The notes beneath the pieces are model-generated. The model worked only from the letters and a program-made list of their open reading frames with translations. It was not told the origin of the DNA and ran no database searches. The position numbers and the translations under genes were made by a program. A DNA stretch of 34,909 bases from an uncultured Prevotella sp. GTDB taxonomy: Bacteria > Bacteroidota > Bacteroidia > Bacteroidales > Bacteroidaceae. This document shows, piece by piece, positions 1 to 7,784 of this stretch. Location: assembly GCA_946402275.1 (NCBI GenBank), contig CAMIVY010000030.1, positions 1-34,909 on the forward strand, in the 5' to 3' direction. How positions within the stretch are numbered: the stretch's first letter is position 1; each line of letters starts with the position of its first letter.

Positions 1-221
1 CCTGGGGACTGAAGAAGATGGCTTATGCTATTCAGAAGAAATCTACAGGTTTCTACTGCCTGGTAGAGTTCAAGGCTGAGCCATCAGTAGTTAAGGTGCT
101 GGAAACTGCTTTCCGTCGTGACGAGAAGGTAATCCGTTTCCAGACTGTAAAGCTTGAGAAGTATGCTATCGAGTATGCTGAGAAGCGTCGTAACAAATTT
201 GGTAAAAAAGAGGAGGCTTAA
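1..221 (+). CDS. rpsF: 30S ribosomal protein S6, C-terminal part (partial)
   Basis: This is the end of ribosomal protein S6, which binds S18 on the platform of the small subunit. The reading frame is open from the first bases of the window (codons begin at base 3) and reads [20 protein letters not shown], the conserved central part of S6, so the true start lies upstream. The protein ends in a basic/acidic tail (FGKKEEA). rpsR follows three bases later, and its ribosome-binding site AGGAGG lies inside the end of this gene. This is the usual rpsF-rpsR-rplI order. Confidence 0.95.
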   Translation, partial: WGLKKMAYAIQKKSTGFYCLVEFKAEPSVVKVLETAFRRDEKVIRFQTVKLEKYAIEYAEKRRNKFGKKEEA

Positions 222-224
222 ACT

Positions 225-494
225 ATGGCACAGCAAGACACTGAAATCCGTTATTTGAACGCTCCTTCTATCGACACGAAGAAGAAGAAGTACTGCCGCT
301 TTAAGAAGAGTGGTATCAAGTACATCGATTACAAAGATCCCGAGTTCCTGAAGAAGTTCCTGAACGAGCAGGGTAAGATTCTGCCCCGTCGTATCACCGG
401 TACCTCTCTGAAGTATCAGCGCCGTGTGGCCCAGGCTGTTAAGCGTGCACGCCAGATTGCTCTGCTGCCTTACGTAACTGACATGATGAAGTAA
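225..494 (+). CDS. rpsR: 30S ribosomal protein S18
   Basis: Ribosomal protein S18, 89 aa, the partner of S6 on the 30S platform. The core reads [20 protein letters not shown] and then [14 protein letters not shown], with the basic C-terminal helix typical of S18. The length is normal. The AGGAGG site overlapping the rpsF stop supports the ATG at 225. The gene is co-transcribed between rpsF and rplI. Confidence 0.97.
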   Translation: MAQQDTEIRYLNAPSIDTKKKKYCRFKKSGIKYIDYKDPEFLKKFLNEQGKILPRRITGTSLKYQRRVAQAVKRARQIALLPYVTDMMK

Positions 495-513
495 AATAAG
501 GAGGACGCAAGAA

Positions 514-1077
514 ATGGAAATTATACTGAAAGAAGATATTATCGGTCTGGGATACAAGAACGATATCGTAAACGTTAAGTCTGGTTATGGTCGTAACTAC
601 CTGATTCCTCAGGGTAAGGGTGTTATTGCCAGCCCAATGGCTAAGAAGATTCTCGCTGAGAACCTGAAGCAGCAGGCTCACAAGCTGGCTGCCCTGAAGG
701 CTGAGGCAGAGAAGAAGGCCGAGGCTATCAAGGACGTTGCTCTGTGCATTGCCGCTAAGGTGAGCGCTACTGGCCAGCTCTATGGTTCTGTAGGTGTTAA
801 CCAGGTTGCTGAGGAGCTGAAGAAGCTTGGCAAGGATGTTGATCGTAAGATCATCACCATGAAGGATGCCAAGACCGTTGGTGATTTCACTGCTATGGTA
901 CACTTCCACAAGGAGGTTACTGTTGAGATTCCTGTTAAGGTTGTAGCTGAGAATGCCGCTGAGCTGAAGGCTGCTGCTGAGGAGGAAAAGAAATTACAGG
1001 CTGTTGCTCCTGCTGTAGAGGAAGAGGCTCCCGTAGAAGCTCCCGCTCAGGAGGAGGCTGCTCCCGTTGAGGAATAA
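514..1077 (+). CDS. rplI: 50S ribosomal protein L9
   Basis: Ribosomal protein L9, 187 aa. It binds 23S rRNA through its N-terminal domain (MEIILKEDIIGLGYKNDIVNVKSG, with the GYGRNYLIPQG loop), followed by the long connecting helix and a C-terminal domain. Typical L9 is about 150 aa. Here roughly 35 extra residues rich in Ala, Glu and Pro (EEEAPVEAPAQEEAAPVEE) extend the C-terminus, probably a disordered tail. A strong AAGGAGG site lies 9 bases before the ATG. It is the last gene of the rpsF operon and is followed by a terminator. Confidence 0.96.
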   Translation: MEIILKEDIIGLGYKNDIVNVKSGYGRNYLIPQGKGVIASPMAKKILAENLKQQAHKLAALKAEAEKKAEAIKDVALCIAAKVSATGQLYGSVGVNQVAEELKKLGKDVDRKIITMKDAKTVGDFTAMVHFHKEVTVEIPVKVVAENAAELKAAAEEEKKLQAVAPAVEEEAPVEAPAQEEAAPVEE

Positions 1078-1108
1078 TCAGCTGTAAAGCAAATCATAGT
1101 TATTATAC

Positions 1109-1149
1109 AAAAGAAAGAGGCTCTTCGTAATGAGGAGCCTCTTTCTTTT
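1109..1149 (+). terminator. Rho-independent terminator of the rpsF-rpsR-rplI operon
   Basis: The arms AAAAGAAAGAGGCTC (1109-1123) and GAGCCTCTTTCTTTT (1135-1149) pair perfectly over 15 bp around an 11-nt loop. The 3' arm ends in the T-rich tract. It sits 31 bases after the rplI stop. Confidence 0.93.
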
Positions 1150-1208
1150 GTTATTCTTTGACCTAAAGCTGCATTATTGCTTAAAGTTCTGCTTTCTTGT
1201 TTTCATAT

Positions 1209-1237
1209 AAAAAACCGCCGGATTCACATCCGACGGC
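1209..1237 (-). terminator. Rho-independent terminator of the small lipoprotein gene
   Basis: On the minus strand CCGTCGGAT and ATCCGGCGG form a 9-bp stem (one G-U pair) with a GTGA loop, followed by TTTTTT. It lies about 30 bases downstream of the minus-strand lipoprotein stop codon. Confidence 0.85.
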
Positions 1238-1268
1238 CAATTCTCTCAATTTTGTTTGAGTTCGTTAA

Positions 1269-1442
1269 TTACTTAACGCTGTCAGCAGCAACAGTGTCAG
1301 CAGCAACGGTGTCAACAACCTCAGCGCTGTCAACTACTGCGATAGAGTCTGAATCAACAGCCTCAGCCTGAGCAGTCTTGTTACCACATGAAGCGAAAGA
1401 AATAGCTGCAACAGCTACGAACATAAATACTAATTTTTTCAT
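1269..1442 (-). CDS. Small acidic lipoprotein, hypothetical
   Basis: A 57-aa protein starting at MKKLVFMFVAVAAISFASC. It has a hydrophobic signal peptide with a lipobox (SFAS before Cys19), so it is probably lipid-anchored after signal peptidase II cleavage. The mature part is only about 39 residues, strongly acidic and internally repetitive (VVDTVAADTVAADSVK). Its DNA carries the matching short tandem repeat. An in-frame upstream start would add MFYRFKKLEK, but that would put charges ahead of an already complete signal peptide. Such tiny lipoproteins are common in Bacteroidetes and have no assigned function. It is a single-gene unit with its own terminator. Confidence 0.75.
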   Translation of the reverse strand: MKKLVFMFVAVAAISFASCGNKTAQAEAVDSDSIAVVDSAEVVDTVAADTVAADSVK

Positions 1443-1494
1443 TTTTTCTAGCTTTTTAAATCTGTAAAACAATCATTTGTTAATTAAAACGCTG

Positions 1495-1502
1495 CAAAGT
1501 TA
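1495..1502 (-). promoter_or_regulatory. Candidate -7 element for the lipoprotein gene
   Basis: The minus strand reads TAACTTTG, a match to the Bacteroidetes -7 box TAnnTTTG, 53 bases before the ATG. A convincing -33 TTTG is not visible at the usual spacing. The rest of the 1473-1723 interval is AT-rich and holds no gene. Confidence 0.5.
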
Positions 1503-1659
1503 GGCATTTTTTTAATACGTTGTATCATTTTTTGCGTTTTTTTTTAAGTTGTTTTTGTAACTTTTTCGCAAGTAGTTAAAAATCAACTATTTACGAAATG
1601 TTAAATTTCGTGGAAAAATTACACCAAATTGAATAATTGCAAAAAATGGGCATTTTTGC

Positions 1660-1690
1660 TTTGTTTTGTTCTCGCTTATTCGTACCTTTG
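1660..1690 (+). promoter_or_regulatory. Promoter of mtaB
   Basis: TTTG at 1660-1663, a 19-base spacer, then TACCTTTG at 1683-1690 match the Bacteroidetes sigma pattern. The position rules out the upstream in-frame start at 1637 and supports the ATG at 1724. Confidence 0.75.
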
Positions 1691-1723
1691 TGCTCACAAA
1701 AGAATATACCTTATTATATATAT

Positions 1724-3058
1724 ATGATAGCTTCATCGGAATTTCAAGGAAAACGGGCTAAATATTTCACGCTGGGATGTAAGTTGAATTTCTCGGAAAC
1801 TTCTACCTTTGGAAAAATGCTGGGTGAGATGGGTGTACGAACAGCAGAAAAGGATGAGCCTGCTGACATCTGTCTGATAAACACCTGCTCCGTGACGGAG
1901 GTTGCCGATCATAAATGTCGTCAGGCCATTCACCGATTGGTCCGCGAGAATCCAGATGCTTTTGTGGTTGTGACAGGCTGTTATGCACAGTTGGAGCCAG
2001 AGAAGGTGAGCAAGATAGACGGTGTGGATTTAGTGCTGGGATCGAACGAGAAGGCTGATTTGGTGCAGTTTCTTTCCGAGGAATGGGCCAAAGGTACAAC
2101 ACATCAGCACTTCTCCGTGAAGACGAAAGACATCAAATCGTTTGCACCTAGTTGTTCGCGAGGAAATCGGACGCGTTATTTCCTGAAAGTGCAGGATGGT
2201 TGTGATTATTTCTGTACTTATTGTACGATACCCTATGCTCGCGGCTTTAGCCGTAATCCCAGTATCGCCTCGTTAGTGGCGCAGGCTGAAGAGGCTTCCC
2301 GCGAAGGTGGTAAGGAAATCGTGCTGACGGGTGTGAATATAGGCGATTTCGGTAAGACGACCGGTGAGCGTTTCATTGATTTGGTGAAAGCACTGGATGG
2401 TGTGGAGGGCATCAGCCGTTATCGTATCAGCAGTTTGGAACCCGATTTGTTGAGTGATGAGCTGATAGACTATTGTGCCAAGAGTCGTGCTTTCATGCCT
2501 CACTATCATATCCCGTTGCAGAGTGGCAGCGATACGGTATTGAAGCTGATGCACCGTCACTACGACCGGCAGTTGTTTGCCGACAAGATACAACGTATCA
2601 AGGAAGTGATGCCCGATGCCTTTATCGGTGTCGATGTGATGGTGGGATGCAGGGGCGAGACTCCTGAGTGTTTTGAGGAGACTTACGAGTTTCTGGATGC
2701 GTTGGATGTTACCCAGCTGCATGTGTTCCCGTATTCTGAGCGACCCGGTACCTCGGCGTTGAGTATTCCCTATGTGGTAAATGATGCAGATAAGAAGGAA
2801 CGTAGTCGAAGATTGCTGGAACTGTCTGACAGGAAGACGATCGCTTTTTATCAGAAATATATCGGACATGAGGCAGAGGTGTTATTTGAAAAGGCTACGC
2901 GTGGACGGGCCATGCATGGATTTACGAAGAATTATATCCGTGTTGAATTGAAGCCCAGCGAAGCTCGTGAAGAATATGACAACCAGCTCATCAACGTTCA
3001 CATGGGCGACTTCAATCATGATAAAACCGCACTTAAAGCAATGCTGAACAATGGATAG
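1724..3058 (+). CDS. mtaB: tRNA (N6-threonylcarbamoyladenosine(37)-C2)-methylthiotransferase
   Basis: A radical SAM methylthiotransferase of the MiaB/RimO/MtaB family, 444 aa. It adds a methylthio group to t6A37 of ANN-decoding tRNAs. The N-terminal UPF0004 domain has the three cysteines of the auxiliary 4Fe-4S cluster: Cys19 (TLGCKLN), Cys55 (INTCSVTE) and Cys86 (VTGCYAQ). The radical SAM motif CDYFCTYC is at Cys160/164/167. The C-terminal TRAM-like region is short. The TLGCKLN signature and the spacing favour MtaB over MiaB or RimO. The ATG at 1724 is chosen because the promoter lies inside the longer reading frame. The stop overlaps the next gene by 8 bases. Confidence 0.88.
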   Translation: MIASSEFQGKRAKYFTLGCKLNFSETSTFGKMLGEMGVRTAEKDEPADICLINTCSVTEVADHKCRQAIHRLVRENPDAFVVVTGCYAQLEPEKVSKIDGVDLVLGSNEKADLVQFLSEEWAKGTTHQHFSVKTKDIKSFAPSCSRGNRTRYFLKVQDGCDYFCTYCTIPYARGFSRNPSIASLVAQAEEASREGGKEIVLTGVNIGDFGKTTGERFIDLVKALDGVEGISRYRISSLEPDLLSDELIDYCAKSRAFMPHYHIPLQSGSDTVLKLMHRHYDRQLFADKIQRIKEVMPDAFIGVDVMVGCRGETPECFEETYEFLDALDVTQLHVFPYSERPGTSALSIPYVVNDADKKERSRRLLELSDRKTIAFYQKYIGHEAEVLFEKATRGRAMHGFTKNYIRVELKPSEAREEYDNQLINVHMGDFNHDKTALKAMLNNG

Positions 3059-4070
3059 ACTCGCAATTGTCATATTGAACTGGAATGGGGCGAAGATGCT
3101 GACTCAGTATCTGCCTACTGTTTTGAATTATTCGCGCGACGAGGCTGTGGTCTATGTGGCCGATAATGCTTCGACGGACAACTCGTTGGAATTGCTGCGA
3201 CAGGAGTTCCCTGAGTGCAAGACTATTGTGTTGGAAAAAAACTGGGGATTTGCTGAAGGTTACAACAAGGCATTATCACAGATTGATGCGGAATATTATC
3301 TGTTGCTGAACTCAGACATCGAGGTGACGCACCATTGGCTGACACCCCTGATAGAGTTTATGGATGTTCATCCGGAAGTGGCTGCTTGTCAGCCTAAGCT
3401 GTTGTCCATATACGATAGAGACTGTTTTGAATATGCCGGAGCCTGTGGCGGTTTCCTGGACCGTTATGGTTACCCCTTCTGTCGCGGGCGTTTGTTTGAA
3501 ACGGTGGAACGTGACGATGGGCAATACGATTACAAGGAAGAAATCCTGTGGGCTACGGGGGCTGCGTTGATGATTCGTGCAAAAGACTATTGGGATGTCG
3601 GAGGACTGGACGGACGCTTCTTTGCCCATAACGAAGAGATAGACTTGTGCTGGCGTCTCCGCATTCGTGGCCGTAAGATTTATTGCCTGCCGGAGAGCTA
3701 TGTCTATCACGTTGGTGGAGGAACATTGCCTAAGTCAAATCCGATGAAGACATTTCTTAATTTCCGCAATAACCTGACCATGCTTTACAAGTGTCTGCCT
3801 GACTCGGAACTGCAACATGTAATGCGTATGCGTTGGTTCCTGGATTATCTGGCTGCTTGGGAAACGCTGATACTGAAAGGAAATTGGGGCGATTTCAAGG
3901 CTATCTTCAAGGCGCGTCGTGCTTTTGCCCGTTGGAAGAAGGACTTTAAGGCAGACAGGGAAATCATACAACAAGGAAGAGTGGAAACACATATTTCAGA
4001 ACAACGCATGTTCTCACTATTGTGGCAGTATTACGCAAAAGGACATAAAAAATACTCAGATTTGAAATAA
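3051..4070 (+). CDS. Glycosyltransferase family 2 (rhamnosyltransferase-like)
   Basis: A GT-A fold family 2 glycosyltransferase, 339 aa. It has the nucleotide-sugar binding start VILNWNG, the ADNASTDNS loop, and a metal-binding region LLLNSDIEV standing in for the DxD motif. The acceptor-side signature GGLDGRFFAHNEEIDLCWR carries the likely catalytic acidic residues, followed by YHVGGGTLPKSN. This combination resembles WbbL/rhamnosyltransferase-type enzymes that build cell-surface polysaccharide at the inner membrane. The sugar and acceptor cannot be read from sequence. The start ATGGATAG overlaps the mtaB stop, so the two are translationally coupled although the functions look unrelated. Confidence 0.85.
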   Translation: MDRLAIVILNWNGAKMLTQYLPTVLNYSRDEAVVYVADNASTDNSLELLRQEFPECKTIVLEKNWGFAEGYNKALSQIDAEYYLLLNSDIEVTHHWLTPLIEFMDVHPEVAACQPKLLSIYDRDCFEYAGACGGFLDRYGYPFCRGRLFETVERDDGQYDYKEEILWATGAALMIRAKDYWDVGGLDGRFFAHNEEIDLCWRLRIRGRKIYCLPESYVYHVGGGTLPKSNPMKTFLNFRNNLTMLYKCLPDSELQHVMRMRWFLDYLAAWETLILKGNWGDFKAIFKARRAFARWKKDFKADREIIQQGRVETHISEQRMFSLLWQYYAKGHKKYSDLK

Positions 4071-4113
4071 ATGTTAGCAAAGTGAGTGAAAAACAAAAAA
4101 ATCGTGTTTTTGT

Positions 4114-4144
4114 TTTGTGTTTTGCTTACTTATTTGTATCTTTG
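4114..4144 (+). promoter_or_regulatory. Promoter of ilvC
   Basis: TTTG (4114-4117), 19-base spacer, TATCTTTG (4137-4144). Transcription should begin near 4151, leaving an untranslated leader of about 130 nt before ilvC. Confidence 0.8.
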
Positions 4145-4150
4145 CACTCG

Positions 4151-4279
4151 CATTTTAAGTTAACCCCTTGTCGGAGCTTCGTGTAAGCACTGAGTGGACT
4201 GGCAAGACGACGGCTCTCGGGTAGGGCTGGCATAGTACGCAAGGGACATGTATAACAATTTAAAAAACAAATTTGCATT
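4151..4279 (+). promoter_or_regulatory. Structured 5' leader of ilvC, type unknown
   Basis: The leader between the promoter and ilvC is GC-rich at its centre, unlike its surroundings. CCCTTG (4165-4170) can pair with CAAGGG (4240-4245) to close a domain of about 80 nt. Inside, GAGC (4174-4177) can pair with GCTC (4213-4216), and GTG-TAAG-CAC forms a small hairpin at 4181-4190. CTGGCA occurs at two places in the domain. No short ORF with a run of Ile/Val/Leu codons was seen, and no T-box signature. It may be a cis-regulatory RNA for branched-chain amino-acid synthesis, but I do not recognise the class. Confidence 0.45.
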
Positions 4280-5329
4280 ATGGCAGAAATGAATTTTGGT
4301 GGCGTAATCGAAACTGTTGTCACCAGCAAAGAGTTCTCACTCGAGAAAGCACGTGAAGTATTAAAGGATGAAGTAATCGCCGTTATCGGTTATGGTGTTC
4401 AGGGTCCTGGACAGGCCTGCAACCTGCGCGATAATGGCTTCAACGTTATCGTTGGCCAGCGTCAAGGTAAGACCTATGACAAGGCTGTTGCCGACGGATG
4501 GGTTCCTGGTAAGACACTGTTCTCTATCGAAGAGGCAGCCGAGAAGGGTACTATCCTCTGCATGTTGCTTTCTGATGCTGGTCAGATGCAGCAGTGGCCT
4601 ACCATCAAGCAATATCTGAAGCCTGGTAAGACTTTGTACTACAGCCACGGTTTCGCTATCAACTGGAGTGACCGCACAGGTGTTGTTCCTCCCAAGGATG
4701 TTGATGTTATCATGGTAGCTCCTAAGGGTTCTGGTACTTCTCTCCGCACCATGTTCTGCGAGGGTCGTGGTCTGAACTGCTCTTATGCCGTCTATCAGGA
4801 TGCCAGCGGCAAGGCTAAGGAGAAGACACTGGCCTTCGGTATCGGTATCGGTGCTGGCTATCTGTTCGAGACCACTTTCCAGCGCGAGGCTACCTCAGAC
4901 CTGACAGGTGAGCGCGGAAGCCTGATGGGTGCTATCCAGGGCTTGCTGCTGGCTCAGTATGAGGTGCTGCGTGAGAATGGACATACTCCCTCGGAGGCTT
5001 TCAACGAGACTGTTGAGGAGCTGACTCAAAGCCTTGGCCCGTTGTTCGGTGCAAAGGGTATGGACTGGATGTATGCTAACTGTTCGACTACAGCGCAGCG
5101 CGGTGCGCTCGACTGGGCTCCCCGTTTCCACGATGCCATCAAGCCTGTGATGGAGTGGCTGTACTACTCAGTAAAGACTGGTAACGAGGCTCAGATCACC
5201 ATCGATGCTAACTCTAAGCCCGACTATCGTGCCGGTCTGGAGAAAGAACTTGAGGCTATGCGCAACCAGGAGATGTGGCGTGCTGGTGAGACTGTTCGCA
5301 AGTTGCGTCCAGAGAATCAGGAAGACTAA
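4280..5329 (+). CDS. ilvC: Ketol-acid reductoisomerase
   Basis: Acetohydroxyacid isomeroreductase, 349 aa, the second common step of valine and isoleucine synthesis. It isomerises and reduces 2-acetolactate or 2-aceto-2-hydroxybutyrate with NAD(P)H and Mg2+. The Rossmann motif VIGYGVQGPGQ is at about residues 35-45. The KARI domain follows with LFETTFQREATSDLTGERG (metal-binding acidic residues) and the second acidic site FNETVEELTQ. ATG at 4280 follows the long leader. A gene for an inositol-phosphatase-like protein lies 37 bases downstream, probably in the same transcript. Confidence 0.97.
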   Translation: MAEMNFGGVIETVVTSKEFSLEKAREVLKDEVIAVIGYGVQGPGQACNLRDNGFNVIVGQRQGKTYDKAVADGWVPGKTLFSIEEAAEKGTILCMLLSDAGQMQQWPTIKQYLKPGKTLYYSHGFAINWSDRTGVVPPKDVDVIMVAPKGSGTSLRTMFCEGRGLNCSYAVYQDASGKAKEKTLAFGIGIGAGYLFETTFQREATSDLTGERGSLMGAIQGLLLAQYEVLRENGHTPSEAFNETVEELTQSLGPLFGAKGMDWMYANCSTTAQRGALDWAPRFHDAIKPVMEWLYYSVKTGNEAQITIDANSKPDYRAGLEKELEAMRNQEMWRAGETVRKLRPENQED

Positions 5330-5338
5330 GAGATGTCT

Positions 5339-5359
5339 GACGTAAGACGTAAGAAGTAA
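5339..5359. repeat. Heptanucleotide tandem repeat between ilvC and the phosphatase gene
   Basis: Three tandem 7-mers GACGTAA, GACGTAA, GAAGTAA fill most of the 37-base gap. They belong to the set of degenerate 7-nt repeats described in the findings. Confidence 0.7.
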
Positions 5360-5366
5360 GATTTTC

Positions 5367-6206
5367 ATGGAGAATCTTGAAAAGATAACCCGCCTTGTGT
5401 GTCAAGTGGCTCGCGAGGCGGGTTCTTATATTAAAAAGGAACGCGCGAGCTTCTCGGTAGAAAAGGTGGAGCGCAAACATGCCCACGACTATGTGTCGTA
5501 TGTGGATAAAGGTTCTGAGAAGATGATTGTTAGCAGACTTCGGGAAATCATGCCCGAGGCTGGCTTTATTACGGAGGAAGGCACTGCGAAAGATGATGTT
5601 TCAGCCATCAACCATCAGCCATCAGACTTCTTTTGGGTCGTTGATCCATTGGATGGCACAACGAACTTCATACACGGTTTTGCGCCTTATGCTGTTTCTA
5701 TAGCCTTGTGTAAGGGCAGGGAGATTGTCGTGGGGGTAGTGTACGAAATTGTCAGCGACGAGTGCTTCTATGCTTGGAAAGGAGGAGGCGCATACTGCGA
5801 AATGAGAAATGAGAAAGGAGAAATGAGAGATGTGAAAAGCCTGAAAGTCGGTACGAGCGGGATTAATGATGCGTTATTGTGCTTGCAACTGCCTTATAAC
5901 AGCGATGCTTATAAGCCAGTCATCACTCGTCTTATCAATCATTTCTATGGTAATGTGGGCAGTATCCGCATGATAGGCTCTGCAGCTATCGCCTTGTGCT
6001 ATGTGGCGGCAGGCAGGCTGGATGGTTATGCCGAGCGCTATATTGGCCAATGGGACTTTATGGCTGGAGCACTCATTGTGATGGAGGCAGGAGGTCGTGT
6101 TACCAATTACACTGGCGATACTTTCTTTATGGAGGGCGATAGTGTTATAGCCACCAATGGTGTGATACATCAAGACCTTCTCAACGTAATCGAAGGGTAT
6201 GAATGA
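5367..6206 (+). CDS. Inositol monophosphatase family protein
   Basis: A metal-dependent phosphatase of the IMPase/SuhB/CysQ superfamily, 279 aa. Metal-site motifs are ITEEG (Glu70/71), DPLDGTTNF (Asp93, Asp96) and WDFMAGALIVMEAGG near residue 230. The substrate could be inositol phosphate, PAP or a sugar phosphate, and sequence alone does not settle it. Two stretches look inserted relative to the family. One is about residues 79-86, encoded by the tandem 7-mers at 5602-5622. The other is about residues 145-156, encoded by 7-mers at 5799-5833. Both keep the frame and fall in expected surface loops. The gene is likely co-transcribed with ilvC. Confidence 0.88.
   Translation: MENLEKITRLVCQVAREAGSYIKKERASFSVEKVERKHAHDYVSYVDKGSEKMIVSRLREIMPEAGFITEEGTAKDDVSAINHQPSDFFWVVDPLDGTTNFIHGFAPYAVSIALCKGREIVVGVVYEIVSDECFYAWKGGGAYCEMRNEKGEMRDVKSLKVGTSGINDALLCLQLPYNSDAYKPVITRLINHFYGNVGSIRMIGSAAIALCYVAAGRLDGYAERYIGQWDFMAGALIVMEAGGRVTNYTGDTFFMEGDSVIATNGVIHQDLLNVIEGYE
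5602..5622. repeat. Heptanucleotide repeat inside the phosphatase gene
   Basis: CAGCCAT, CAACCAT, CAGCCAT in tandem. It encodes the SAINHQPSD stretch between the ITEEG and DPLDG motifs. Confidence 0.75.
5799..5833. repeat. Second heptanucleotide repeat inside the phosphatase gene
   Basis: GAAATGA, GAAATGA, GAAAGGA, GAAATGA, GAGATGT in tandem, encoding EMRNEKGEMRDV. The same 7-mer (as TCATTTC) recurs at 22864-22905. Confidence 0.8.
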
Positions 6207-6245
6207 TGGAAAAGTATAATCATTAGCGTTATTTTGTTGGATTAT

Positions 6246-6278
6246 TATTGCGTTATTCAAGAAAAATGTGTAAATTTG
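6246..6278 (+). promoter_or_regulatory. Promoter of the cytidylate-kinase-like gene
   Basis: TATTG (6246-6250), 20-base spacer, TAAATTTG (6271-6278). It lies 28 bases before the ATG at 6306. Confidence 0.6.
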
Positions 6279-6305
6279 CCAGCAAAATGCTAATTTACAA
6301 GAATT

Positions 6306-6950
6306 ATGAATCTAAACGAGAAATTTGTTATTTCCATTAATCGCGAGCTAGGAAGCGGTGGTCGTACTGTAGGAAGGAAATTGTCTGAGAAGCTGCAAGT
6401 TCCTTTTTATGATAAGGCACTCATTAAGCAATTAGAGGAGAAATATCATCTCACCGTAGAAGAAATTGAGAATCTGAAAGGCCAGAAGCACAATTGGTGG
6501 AGTGATTTCAAGCGTGTTATCGGTATTGGTGGCGGTTTGACAGAAGCCAAGTACTATCAGGTAAGCATGGATCAGGAGCCCGAGCTGATTACTACGGAAG
6601 CCGTCTTCAAGGCAGAACAGGAAATCCTCAAGGGTATTGCTGAAAGCGAATCATGTGTTGTTGCCGGTCGAAGTGGCTTCTTTGTTTATCGCAAGCATCC
6701 CAATCATCTTAGTGTTCTGATTCAGGCTTCTATGGAGAGTCGTATTGCACGTGTGTGCAGAAAGCAGGGCGTCAAGCCAGAGCAAGCGCTGGAGATTATC
6801 AAGAAGGTTGACAAGATGCGTGAGAACTATATTTCAAAATATACCAATTCTTCTCGTTACGACACGCATAACTATGACTTGGTCATCAGAGCTGATGGTA
6901 AGTCGGAAGACGAGATTGTTGATTTCATTTTGGCATATATCGGGAAATAG
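6306..6950 (+). CDS. Cytidylate kinase-like family protein
   Basis: A P-loop nucleotide-kinase-like protein, 214 aa. The N-terminus reads VISINRELGSGGRTVGRKLSE, with the P-loop-like GSGGRTVGR. Further on are AGRSGFFVY and the C-terminal YTNSSRYDTHNYDLVIRAD typical of the cytidylate-kinase-2 family (Cmk-like proteins separate from the essential Cmk). The biochemical substrate of this branch is not firmly known. The gene has its own promoter and is convergent with the PP2C-like gene 27 bases downstream. No hairpin terminator is obvious between them. Confidence 0.85.
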   Translation: MNLNEKFVISINRELGSGGRTVGRKLSEKLQVPFYDKALIKQLEEKYHLTVEEIENLKGQKHNWWSDFKRVIGIGGGLTEAKYYQVSMDQEPELITTEAVFKAEQEILKGIAESESCVVAGRSGFFVYRKHPNHLSVLIQASMESRIARVCRKQGVKPEQALEIIKKVDKMRENYISKYTNSSRYDTHNYDLVIRADGKSEDEIVDFILAYIGK

Positions 6951-6977
6951 GTCCTTCCTCTCTCTTCCGTTACGACA

Positions 6978-7784
6978 TCATACCTTCAGGCGGATATAGC
7001 TTCTGTCGTCGAAGGAATTGAAATCGGGATGAAAGGCTTTAGTTGCCTTGAAAGTTCCAATGTTTAAAGGGTCGTTTGTACGTTGCTCGTACAAGCGACT
7101 CTCGCTTTCTGCCAATGTGGGACACAGGAATGGATAACCGTCGGATGCTAACACGATGTCCCACGGTTGAAAGTCGAGCGTAATGATCCGCACATGTTCT
7201 CTGGGAATATGGAATCCGTCAATGACACTATAACTGATGTTTTGTTGGCGCATAGTTTTTATCATGCGTGGGATGATAATGCTTCGTGCTGTGTCATTGC
7301 GTAGGAGTTCGTCAGCAGACTTTCCCTCCGCCAACTGTCGCTTTACTTCTTCGGCACGCATTGCAGCCAACTCGTCTTCATAGGGCTTGGGATTGTCATA
7401 GTATTCTTGTCCTATAAGGCATTGGCAGTCACCAACCATCCATATCTCGCGACACACACGGCTAAAGATGATGGCGGAACATGTCAGGCGGTCTTCTGGA
7501 TGCTCTTCCAGTCGGGGCAGCATACTCTTCTTATAATGCTTACGGATATAAGCAGTCACTCCAGTAAGGAATTGTTCGCAGGTGGTAGTCTTTTCCATAC
7601 GACGGATGTATCGCGCTGTCAGTTGCATGGCATAGCGTCCGTTCGAACGAAACAGACTGTGGCGATATTGCGACTTTGACGTGCTGCCGTCAATAACTGC
7701 TACGAAGTCATTTGTGACGACGATTCCGTCCTCGTTTTTCTTTTGCGGATTCTTCGCGATGAGTGCTTGCTCTATTATTTCCAT
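6978..7784 (-). CDS. PP2C-like phosphatase-fold protein, hypothetical
   Basis: A 268-aa protein starting MEIIEQALIAKNPQKKN. Motifs recall PP2C (PPM) phosphatases in the right order: FVAVIDGST early (metal-binding Asp, then Gly), IWMVGDCQ in the middle, WDIVLASDGYP, and a final DDRSY. Sequence between the motifs is divergent, and a 35-residue helical segment (AAMRAEEVKRQLAEGKS region) is inserted. It could dephosphorylate Ser/Thr or a metabolite, or be inactive. The start codon lies within ygiQ. The reading frame also extends further into ygiQ, but those extra residues are low-quality shadow sequence. It is the last gene of the 13.7-7.0 kb operon. Confidence 0.65.
   Translation of the reverse strand: MEIIEQALIAKNPQKKNEDGIVVTNDFVAVIDGSTSKSQYRHSLFRSNGRYAMQLTARYIRRMEKTTTCEQFLTGVTAYIRKHYKKSMLPRLEEHPEDRLTCSAIIFSRVCREIWMVGDCQCLIGQEYYDNPKPYEDELAAMRAEEVKRQLAEGKSADELLRNDTARSIIIPRMIKTMRQQNISYSVIDGFHIPREHVRIITLDFQPWDIVLASDGYPFLCPTLAESESRLYEQRTNDPLNIGTFKATKAFHPDFNSFDDRSYIRLKV

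Noticed and set aside
84..557. Long minus-strand ORFs opposite the ribosomal protein genes (also 439-909)
   Set aside because: They are mirror frames of rpsF, rpsR and rplI, which are certain.
4126..4329. Minus-strand 67-aa ORF across the ilvC leader
   Set aside because: It runs across the ilvC promoter, leader and start, shows no family similarity, and has no promoter or ribosome-binding site.
6951..6977. Terminator between the convergent kinase-like and PP2C-like genes
   Set aside because: No stem-loop with a T tract is visible in the 27 bases.
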